A model generated the notes under the pieces. It was given only the letters and a program-made list of their open reading frames with translations, was not told the origin of the DNA and made no database searches. 24,905 bases of DNA from CAZFUY01 sp964522445 (GTDB lineage Bacteria; Pseudomonadota; Gammaproteobacteria; SZUA-229): assembly GCA_964522445.1 (NCBI GenBank), contig CAZFUY010000037.1, forward strand, positions 1 to 24,905. The letters run 5' to 3'. Numbering within the stretch: the first letter of the stretch is position 1; every line of letters starts with the position of its first letter. Position numbers and translations under genes: made by a program. Of the stretch, positions 7,379 through 13,283 are shown one piece after another.

Positions 7379-8143
7379 TTAAGTAATCCAGTCTAATATT
7401 TTATTTATCATGATCTCAGTATCTATTCTATTACTAAATAAATGATCGGCATTTTCAATTTCGAATAACTCATGTAACCCACTGGTGTATTGTATAATTT
7501 CATCAGCATCTTTTCCTGAAACCAGGGTGTCTTTTCCTGCGCGTATACTAAGAATGTTTTTATCAAAATTATTTAAATTTTCCTGAAAAGCATATTGCCG
7601 TACATCAGTAATGAATTGAGGTTTAACAGGGTAGGCTGTGCCTGCGACAATTATTTCTGAATCTTTTCCCGATTCAAGTCCAGTTAAAGCTTTATCAAAG
7701 TGATGCAGCACGTGTGATGGGTGGCTGGGTGAAGCGATGGTGATAACAGACTCGCATGTTTCTATTTTAGTAGACGCTAGAAGTGCTGCTGTACCGCCCA
7801 TACTATGTCCTAATAGTATACTGGCTGGTTGATAATGTTTTTTCATAAATTCATTAATACTGAGTATGTCGTTAATCATGCTTGTGAAGTTGCTGTCTGC
7901 AAAATTACCCTGACTTTTTCCAAGACCAGTAAAGTCAAAACGTAATATTGCAATGCCATGTTGCGCAAGACCACGGCTCACTCGTGATGTTGTTATTGTT
8001 TCTTTAGTACAGGTAAAGCAATGGCAGATAATGGCATATTTATCTGCTGAATTATTGGCTGGTAAGTCAAGCCGTGCATCCAGTAACTCAGATTGTTGAT
8101 TGGGTATGGAAAGTTTTATGCTTTTAACAGTCTGTTTATTCAT
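7379..8143 (-). CDS. Alpha/beta hydrolase (OsmC-associated type)
   Basis: A 254-residue serine hydrolase of the alpha/beta fold. The nucleophile elbow is GHSMGG with S114; the likely acid is D205 (AGKDTLV) and the general base H234 (NADHLF). The N-terminal part, with CHCFTC followed by the strand LRFDFTGLGKS, matches the hydrolase half of proteins that in many proteobacteria are fused to an OsmC peroxidase domain. Here the protein ends where the OsmC half would begin. There is no signal peptide, so it acts in the cytoplasm; the substrate is unknown. It lies 18 bases downstream of the HNH gene and is probably the last gene of a ppnN-HNH-hydrolase transcript ending at the terminator 7337-7366. 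Confidence 0.88.
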   Translation of the reverse strand: MNKQTVKSIKLSIPNQQSELLDARLDLPANNSADKYAIICHCFTCTKETITTSRVSRGLAQHGIAILRFDFTGLGKSQGNFADSNFTSMINDILSINEFMKKHYQPASILLGHSMGGTAALLASTKIETCESVITIASPSHPSHVLHHFDKALTGLESGKDSEIIVAGTAYPVKPQFITDVRQYAFQENLNNFDKNILSIRAGKDTLVSGKDADEIIQYTSGLHELFEIENADHLFSNRIDTEIMINKILDWIT

Positions 8144-8161
8144 AAATTAATAGAAGTGATT

Positions 8162-8743
8162 TTAATTAAAAAAATTTCTATGACTTTTTGAAATATGAGA
8201 GCGTAAGAAATCCATTTGATCGGTGAGTATTCTACGATTAGATAAAATCATCGCTTCTGCTTTATTGGGTGGATAGGGCAAAGCAAGCAAAGGCATATGA
8301 GCTTCGGCAGGTGTGTTGCATCCTTTTTTTACATTGCAGGATTTACAGGCTGTAACAACATTCTTCCAGTTGTCTTTGCCTCCCTGCGCTTTAGGTAGAA
8401 TATGATCGCGTGTTAATAGTGATTTTTTGAAAATATTGCCACAATACAGGCAGGTGTGTCTGTCTCTTTCAAAGAGTGCACGATTTGTTAATGTGGGTGT
8501 TATTTTTTTATTGTCTTTTGCGCTAGCACCACGTAGTGCAATAATTGTATTTAGATCAAGAAAAGACTGTAAGCCAGTAAGCTGGCTGATGCCGCCATAA
8601 ACACGAATGGTTTGTTCACTTGCTGTCCATGATATCTGTTCTCTAACATATAAATTAACTACATCATGCCAGTGCAGCCAGTCAATGGGTCTACCTGCAT
8701 TATCTAAAGTCAGTATTAATGGTACTGGTCGAGAATGATTCAC
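8162..8743 (-). CDS. HNH-domain protein
   Basis: An HNH-family protein with a zinc-ribbon variant. With numbering from the longer TTG start at 8789-8791, C114/C117 (CLYC) and C149/C152 (CKSC) would bind Zn around the catalytic H130 (RDHILPKAQGG) and N144. The N-terminal 90 residues (ILTLDNAGRPIDWLHWHD) match the family of stand-alone chromosomal HNH proteins of proteobacteria, not a homing or restriction enzyme. I prefer the GTG start at 8741-8743 (193 residues). It has an AAGGA box 4 bases upstream, and a perfect TATAAT overlaps the TTG, so a transcript from it would begin after the TTG. The alternative longer form ends at 8791 (209 residues). The real target is unknown. Confidence 0.87.
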   Translation of the reverse strand: MNHSRPVPLILTLDNAGRPIDWLHWHDVVNLYVREQISWTASEQTIRVYGGISQLTGLQSFLDLNTIIALRGASAKDNKKITPTLTNRALFERDRHTCLYCGNIFKKSLLTRDHILPKAQGGKDNWKNVVTACKSCNVKKGCNTPAEAHMPLLALPYPPNKAEAMILSNRRILTDQMDFLRSHISKSHRNFFN

Positions 8744-8790
8744 ACTGTCCTTCTTTGTTAATGAATGTTTACGGTTTTTTTGTTTATACA

Positions 8791-8796
8791 ATTATA
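8791..8796 (-). promoter_or_regulatory. TATAAT -10 box, possible internal promoter
   Basis: On the minus strand TATAAT occupies 8796-8791, directly overlapping the upstream TTG of the HNH frame. No good -35 hexamer is present at 16-18 bases, so it is a weak or activator-dependent candidate. It matters mainly for choosing the GTG start at 8743. Confidence 0.3.
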
Positions 8797-8825
8797 GTCT
8801 GAATGATTAAATAATATGCCATTTT

Positions 8826-10199
8826 TTAGGTAACAACTTTATAGCAGGGTATATATTTTTTGCCTGGCAATTTCATACGATGTTGTTTTACAAAAGATTC
8901 AAGTAAATTATCCAGTGGTTGCATTATGGATTTTTCACCACGAATTTCAAAATGACCATGTTCCTCAATGGATTGAATACCATCTTCTTTTACATTGCCA
9001 GCAACAATACCTGAAAAAGCGCGGCGCAAGTTTGCGGCTAGTTCGTGCTTCTTTAAGTCATGAGTTAATTCCAGTTTTGCCATGTTTTCATGCGTAGGCA
9101 TAAAAGGATTTTGAAATGCATTTTCTATATTTAAAATCCAGTTAAAGTAATAGGCATCACTATTTGTTCGTCTAAATTCTTTAACTGATGCAATACCCGA
9201 TTTCATTTCACGGGCAACAAGGGCCGGGTCATCAATTATTATTTTGTAACGTTGTTGAGCTTCAAAACCAAGCGTCATTTCAATGAAATGATGAATTTGT
9301 CTGAAATATTCTTCGCTGCTTTTAGGGCCTGTGAATATTAATGGAAAGGGTAGCTCGGCATTGTCCGGGTGTAATAGAATGCCCAGTATATAAAGTATTT
9401 CTTCAGCCGTACCTGCGCCACCGGGAAATACAACAATTCCATGACCTGTGCGTACAAATGCTTCCAGACGCTTTTCAATGTCTGGAAAAATAACTAATTC
9501 ATTTACTATAGGGTTGGGTGATTCTGCTGCAATAATACCCGGTTCTGTTAAGCCAATATAGCGACCATTATAAATACGTTGTTTATTATGACCGATGGTT
9601 GCGCCTTTCATTGGTCCTTTCATTGCGCCGGGGCCACAGCCAGTGCAAATATTTAAGCCACGTAAGCCCATCTCATGGCCAACTTCTTTAGTGTAGTCAT
9701 ATTCTTTACGGCTTATTGAATGGCCTCCCCAGCAAACAACAATGTTTGGATCTTTTTCGGGTTCAAGAATATTGGCGTTGCGTAAAATATGAAAAACTGC
9801 GTTGGTAATACCATCCTGTGTTTCCAGGTTAAATTTATTACGTGTTTCAATTTCACTTTTTGCGTAGACAATATCACGTAATACAGCAAATAAATGTTCC
9901 TGAATGCCGGTAATCATTTCACCGTCAACAAAAGCGCTGGCAGGGGCATTTTCAACTTCTAATTTAATGCCTCGTTCCTGCTGTATTACATGAATATCAA
10001 AGTCATGGTATTTTTCCAGTACAGATTTAGTATCATCGACTGTACTACCAACATTTAACACAGCCAGTGAGCAACGTCTGTAGGTATCATAGCAGCCACC
10101 TGTCTCACTGGCTTCAACCAGTTTATTGACCTCTATCTGTGACAATATATCCAGTCGGCCTTTAGGTGTAATACGCGATATAGATTTATGTTTATTCAT
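8826..10199 (-). CDS. ppnN: Pyrimidine/purine nucleotide 5'-monophosphate nucleosidase
   Basis: A 457-residue cytoplasmic enzyme of the PpnN (YgdH) type. It cleaves nucleoside monophosphates to the free base and ribose 5-phosphate, and in E. coli it is controlled by (p)ppGpp. The Rossmann-like LOG domain has the conserved PGGAGTAEE (259-267), which binds the phosphoribosyl moiety, and GCGPGAMKGPMKGA (187-200). The N-terminal 140 residues and the C-terminal 100 residues are the extra domains that distinguish PpnN from the short LOG cytokinin-activating enzymes, and the length is close to the E. coli protein (454). It is the first gene of a minus-strand run and shares a 150-base upstream region with the divergent acidic protein. 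No strong ribosome binding site is visible. Confidence 0.93.
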   Translation of the reverse strand: MNKHKSISRITPKGRLDILSQIEVNKLVEASETGGCYDTYRRCSLAVLNVGSTVDDTKSVLEKYHDFDIHVIQQERGIKLEVENAPASAFVDGEMITGIQEHLFAVLRDIVYAKSEIETRNKFNLETQDGITNAVFHILRNANILEPEKDPNIVVCWGGHSISRKEYDYTKEVGHEMGLRGLNICTGCGPGAMKGPMKGATIGHNKQRIYNGRYIGLTEPGIIAAESPNPIVNELVIFPDIEKRLEAFVRTGHGIVVFPGGAGTAEEILYILGILLHPDNAELPFPLIFTGPKSSEEYFRQIHHFIEMTLGFEAQQRYKIIIDDPALVAREMKSGIASVKEFRRTNSDAYYFNWILNIENAFQNPFMPTHENMAKLELTHDLKKHELAANLRRAFSGIVAGNVKEDGIQSIEEHGHFEIRGEKSIMQPLDNLLESFVKQHRMKLPGKKYIPCYKVVT

Positions 10200-10349
10200 A
10201 ATTTATCTGTTTTATAAGTATATTATTGTTTTAACTGTTCTATATTAATAGAATATGAATATGCTGCTTCTGGCATGTTTTATTTTAAATTATAGTTTGT
10301 AATCCAGCATGTTGCTGTGTAGGCAGCAGGTACATAATAAGGTTTTACT

Positions 10350-10919
10350 ATGAGTGATGATAAGTATGAGGTTGCTTTTAGTGGTGAGGTTGCTGAAGGT
10401 GTTGATCTGGAGCAGGTAAAAGCTAAAGTAGGTCAGATGTTTAAGGCTGATTCAGCTAAACTGGCGCACCTTTTTTCTGGCAAACGAGTCATTATTAAAA
10501 AAAATATTGACCAGCAGACAGCAATGAAATATCAGACGGCACTCAATAAAGCAGGTGCTGTTTGTGAAATTAAAAAATTATCTACTGAATCTGTGTCTGT
10601 TGCTACGGAGCTGACAGAAAAACCTGTAGTAGAGAGTTTATCAACAACAATAAAAGCAACAGTGCCAGAGATTGATGCGGATATACCTCCCGCACCAGAA
10701 ACAGAGCCACTACATATTTCAGCTAATGATATCAGTGATCTTTCTGTATCTATTGCAGATGTAGGATGTGATATGCAGGATGAAATAAAAGAAATTGAAG
10801 CACCTCAGCTTGATTTAACTGGGCTGGATATAGCGCCAGTGGGCAGCGATCTCGTTGATCATGAGGATGAAGAAACTCCACCATTGCCTGATACCACAGG
10901 GCTTAAAATTATAAATTAA
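10350..10919 (+). CDS. Acidic protein with a recurrent N-terminal module
   Basis: A 189-residue soluble protein of unknown function. Residues 1-78 (YEVAFSGEVAEGVDLEQV, LFSGKRVIIKKNID, YQTALNKAGAVCEI) form a compact module that I recall at the N-terminus of various proteobacterial proteins, often ahead of membrane or zinc-binding regions. The rest (80-189) is acidic, Pro/Thr-rich and probably disordered, with two imperfect repeats of the form DLTGLDIAPVGSDL and DTTGLKI. There is no signal peptide and no membrane helix. A TAAGG box (10338-10342) is 7 bases from the ATG. It stands alone, divergent from ppnN. No terminator is evident immediately downstream, although the strong palindrome at 11012-11089 could end its transcript. 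Confidence 0.75.
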   Translation: MSDDKYEVAFSGEVAEGVDLEQVKAKVGQMFKADSAKLAHLFSGKRVIIKKNIDQQTAMKYQTALNKAGAVCEIKKLSTESVSVATELTEKPVVESLSTTIKATVPEIDADIPPAPETEPLHISANDISDLSVSIADVGCDMQDEIKEIEAPQLDLTGLDIAPVGSDLVDHEDEETPPLPDTTGLKIIN

Positions 10920-11011
10920 ATAGTGGTTATCTAATGTTGATAAAATGTTAGGTTTATTGTCCCAGTACGCTAGTTAAAACTATGCGTTTTTAGTGCAAGA
11001 CTTTAGTGTTT

Positions 11012-11089
11012 TTATGTCATCCCGAGCGCAGTCGAGGGATCTTGTATTGTAAAGATCAAGATCCCTCGACTGCGCCCGGGATGACATAA
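11012..11089. repeat. Palindromic GTCATCCCGAGCGCAG-type dispersed repeat
   Basis: A near-perfect inverted repeat: a 33-base left arm (11012-11044) and a 33-base right arm (11057-11089), with one mismatch (A versus G in the CCCGAGCGC core) and a 12-base loop. The ends flank TTATGTCATCCC. Sequences of this kind (GTCATCCCGAGCGCAGTCGA) recur as dispersed mini-repeats in many bacterial genomes. It carries no coding capacity and could fold into a very stable hairpin at the RNA level. The rest of the 400-base gap 10920-11319 contains the TAACTTATGTTA core at 11197-11208 and nothing else that I can name. Confidence 0.88.
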
Positions 11090-11196
11090 TAAAAGTATTT
11101 TAGAATTTAAGGTTTTTTTGATGCTAGCAAAAAGAATCACTTCCCTGTGATTATAATGATGTTACGTACGAGGTAGTACGAAAACACTTCAGGGTT

Positions 11197-11208
11197 TAAC
11201 TTATGTTA
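11197..11208. promoter_or_regulatory. Second copy of the TAAC-N4-GTTA palindromic core
   Basis: TAACTTATGTTA here is the reverse complement of the core of the 20-base palindrome at 12151-12170. It lies just upstream of a TATAAT (11212-11217) on the plus strand, but no gene follows in that direction. It may be a fortuitous copy or an operator of an untranslated transcript. Confidence 0.3.
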
Positions 11209-11319
11209 TTTTATAATGGCTGTATGTAACAAGAGTCACTCTGGATAAGATTTTTTATTTTTTAGTAAAAATATCCTGTTTAGAAATTGCTGCTGAATTT
11301 ATAGCGTAGAACTAAAAAA

Positions 11320-12078
11320 CTAATCCTGATTAGTAGAAAACCATTCAAGACCATCAGCCGAAGCCAGTTCAATTTGCCCACGTGAAAGATTGACACAATT
11401 CTGGCGTTCAAACTCTTTTAAAATACGGCTAATAACTTCGCGAGTTGTGCCCAGTTCGTGCGCCAGATCCTGATGAGTGATTTTTAATATCGGTCCATGA
11501 TTGCGTTCAAATAAACTGCCTAGCATACAGGCCAGTCTCATATTTAAATGATTAAAAGCAGTGTCCTGAATCATATACATGGTTTCACATAAGCGTTCAG
11601 TTAATGTACTAACCACATAGTTGCGAAAAGTTTCAGAAATATTCATTGCATGGCGAAAATCTTCTGCAGATAAAACAAGGGCTGTTACATCAGTATCTGT
11701 TTCTGCAATGGCATTAAATGCGCGATTTTGTAACATGCTATTAAGACTGAGAATGCATAGGTCGCCGGCTTCAACACGATAAAGAGTTATCTCCCTGCCG
11801 TCAGCAGCTGTCTGGTAAATTCTAATTATGCCTTTAAGTATCAACATGAAATTGTTGCAGGGGGTTGAGCCGCTAAACATAACCGTATTAGGGCCAGCTT
11901 CCATACTTTTGGCACGGTTGATGGTTTTTATCCATTCAGGATTGTCTATTTTTCCTAAAACAGGATAAGAAGAAATAAGGTCTTTTTGCCTATCATCAGA
12001 ATGTTCATAGGTGTTTGATGAACAAGTGTTAGTGGTTGTGATTTCTATACTATGCATACTGCTGGCCGCCTGGTACAT
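11320..12078 (-). CDS. Crp/Fnr-family transcriptional regulator
   Basis: A 252-residue DNA-binding regulator. Residues about 50-165 form a cyclic-nucleotide-binding-like beta barrel. The canonical cNMP cassette (GEL...RSA) is absent, being replaced by GDLCILSLNSMLQNRA, so classical cAMP binding is unlikely. Residues about 198-235 carry the helix-turn-helix (THQDLAHELGTTREVISRILKE), with the E-x-x-S-R recognition pattern seen in FNR-like proteins. There are six scattered cysteines, but not the N-terminal spacing of the FNR iron-sulfur cluster. The first 40 residues form an unconserved extension, and M8 (12057) is an alternative start. A near-perfect palindrome lies at 12151-12170, about 42 bases before a plausible transcription start, suggesting autoregulation. 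The gene is flanked by two palindromic repeats. The signal and targets are unknown. Confidence 0.9.
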   Translation of the reverse strand: MYQAASSMHSIEITTTNTCSSNTYEHSDDRQKDLISSYPVLGKIDNPEWIKTINRAKSMEAGPNTVMFSGSTPCNNFMLILKGIIRIYQTAADGREITLYRVEAGDLCILSLNSMLQNRAFNAIAETDTDVTALVLSAEDFRHAMNISETFRNYVVSTLTERLCETMYMIQDTAFNHLNMRLACMLGSLFERNHGPILKITHQDLAHELGTTREVISRILKEFERQNCVNLSRGQIELASADGLEWFSTNQD

Positions 12079-12150
12079 AATGGGTCGTTGCTATTTTTCT
12101 GCGTCCGTTGCTTACTTATAGTTAATCATAGGAAGTTCACCGTGTATATG

Positions 12151-12170
12151 TATGTAACATAAGTTACATA
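12151..12170. promoter_or_regulatory. Palindromic operator upstream of the Crp/Fnr regulator
   Basis: TATGTAAC-ATAA-GTTACATA is a perfect 8-bp inverted repeat with a 4-base spacer, the geometry of FNR/DNR-type sites. On the minus strand a TATGAT -10 box (12130-12125) would give a start near 12118, placing the palindrome centre near -42, the classic class II activator position. The rest of the 497-base gap 12079-12575 holds the repeat at 12273-12367, a promoter at 12363-12392 and CTAATAT repeats before 12576. Confidence 0.55.
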
Positions 12171-12272
12171 AAACAGGAGCTGTTTAATTGTAGTCCTGTA
12201 TTTGAGTTGAATCATCCCCTGTATGAGGTATGCATAATTATTTGCCCGAGACCTTTGCACGAAAAAAATCCA

Positions 12273-12367
12273 GTCATCCCGTCATCCCGGTATGCTTTTG
12301 AGCCGGGATCCAGTATTTTAAAGCACTAAAAGTCATGGGATTCCTGCTAAAAGCACGCAGGAATGAC
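12273..12367. repeat. Second palindromic GTCATCCC-type repeat
   Basis: Imperfect inverted repeat: left arm from 12281 (GTCATCCCGGTATGCTTTTG...) and right arm 12337-12367 ending in GCAGGAATGAC. The arms match at roughly three quarters of positions. Each arm is itself a hairpin (CCCGG/CCGGG and CCTGC/GCAGG). The outer GTCATCCC is duplicated in tandem (12273-12280, 12281-12288). It resembles the widespread 'GTCATCCCGG...GGGATCC' class of dispersed mini-elements. Confidence 0.8.
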
Positions 12368-12392
12368 AAAAGTGCTATTAGTCTTTTATAAT
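12363..12392 (+). promoter_or_regulatory. Promoter overlapping the end of the repeat, toward the copper operon
   Basis: ATGACA (12363-12368, five of six -35 bases) and a perfect TATAAT (12387-12392) are 18 bases apart. The -35 hexamer is formed by the terminal GAATGAC of the repeat plus one base. A transcript from near 12399 would have a leader of about 177 bases before the gene at 12576. Confidence 0.45.
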
Positions 12393-12575
12393 CTGTATCT
12401 TGTGTAAAGCTCTCTATCTATAAAAAACTATGGATATATAAGGCCTGTATCATATTAATATATGCTTTTATTCTAACGGGGAAATAAATTTAATTTAAAG
12501 AAATGCACTAATATCAGCAGGGGAGTTTTTGGTGGTAATATTAGCCGCAATTACACTAATATAGACGATACATAA

Positions 12576-13049
12576 ATGTCATCCATTCTAAAGAAATTTC
12601 TTGAATCGCCCGAGTTCTCCGATCCTAATGCCTGCAAGCTTGTGGATTACAGGCCGGGAGTTACCATAATGCTTGAAGGTGAAGAAAGCCTTGATGTTTA
12701 CTACATCCTTGAAGGCCATGTACGAATTAATAAACGAGTTGTGCTGCATGATGGTCGTCAAATCCAGTCTGGTTTTTGTGAGCTTGCATCGGGTGATACT
12801 TTTGGCGAACTTAATTTATTTGATGGTTTCCCCAGAAGCGCATCTGTTATTGCAATAGATGAGGTGAAGCTGGTTAGAATAAACAGTGAAGCGCTGATTA
12901 GATTTCTGGATGCGCATCCAGAAGAAGCCTATGTATTGTTTAAGGACTGGTTACAGCGATTAGCAAAAAATTTACGTCAGTCCAATGATAGAAGCAGTAA
13001 TTTATTTGCATGGGGTCTGAATCAATATGGTATTGATGATGAGCTTTAG
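12576..13049 (+). CDS. Stand-alone cyclic-nucleotide-binding domain protein
   Basis: A 157-residue protein consisting almost only of a cNMP-binding beta barrel (about 10-125), with no helix-turn-helix and no membrane helix. The phosphate-binding cassette is intact: F76-G77-E78-L79 and P86-R87-S88-A89, with E78 and R87 in the positions that contact the ribose and cyclic phosphate in CRP. It can therefore plausibly bind cAMP or cGMP. The C-terminal 30 residues are polar (LRQSNDRSSNLFAWGLNQ) and may interact with a partner. The gene precedes copZ by 20 bases and is on the same strand as copA, so it is probably co-transcribed with copper-handling genes. No ribosome binding site stands out. What it regulates is unknown. 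Confidence 0.85.
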   Translation: MSSILKKFLESPEFSDPNACKLVDYRPGVTIMLEGEESLDVYYILEGHVRINKRVVLHDGRQIQSGFCELASGDTFGELNLFDGFPRSASVIAIDEVKLVRINSEALIRFLDAHPEEAYVLFKDWLQRLAKNLRQSNDRSSNLFAWGLNQYGIDDEL

Positions 13050-13069
13050 CTTTATTTAAGGAACACACA

Positions 13070-13282
13070 ATGTCTGAAAATGAAAAAATTTTTAAAGTTG
13101 ATGGTATGAAATGCGCTGGCTGTGTCAGTAGTGTAAACAATGCCATTAGTGAGTTATCAGAAGTTGATGACTGTGATGTAAATCTTGAGCAGGGAACAGT
13201 TTTAGTGAAAGGAGCAGTTGTTGTAGATGATGTTATTAATGCCATTATAAAAGCAGGCTTCAAAGCATCATTGATAAACTGA
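13070..13282 (+). CDS. copZ: CopZ-like copper chaperone (HMA domain)
   Basis: A 70-residue heavy-metal-associated domain with the metal-binding loop GMKCAGC (C15, C18) and the expected ferredoxin-like beta-alpha-beta-beta-alpha-beta length. Such proteins carry Cu(I) in the cytoplasm and pass it to the N-terminal domain of CopA. AAGGAA (13058-13063) lies 6 bases before the ATG, a strong ribosome binding site. The stop codon is followed after one base by the start of copA, so translation of the two is probably coupled. The identification as a copper rather than a mercury or cadmium chaperone rests on the adjacent CPC-type ATPase; copZ is used in that sense. Confidence 0.88.
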   Translation: MSENEKIFKVDGMKCAGCVSSVNNAISELSEVDDCDVNLEQGTVLVKGAVVVDDVINAIIKAGFKASLIN

Positions 13283-13283
13283 T

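Noticed and set aside
8162..8743. HNH protein as a homing endonuclease or part of a mobile element
   Set aside because: The N-terminal region matches ordinary chromosomal HNH proteins and the gene sits in an operon-like run with no target duplication or intron/intein borders.
10238..10253. TTCTAT-ATTA-ATAGAA as an operator between ppnN and the acidic protein
   Set aside because: Only 6-bp arms in AT-rich DNA, with no second copy; expected by chance.
11320..12078. FNR-type iron-sulfur oxygen sensor
   Set aside because: The cysteines are scattered (19, 74, 107, 164, 184, 228) and lack the N-terminal C-x2-C-x5-C cluster.
12576..13049. CNB-domain protein as a truncated Crp regulator
   Set aside because: The frame has a natural stop after the barrel and polar tail, and no helix-turn-helix sequence follows in any frame before copZ.
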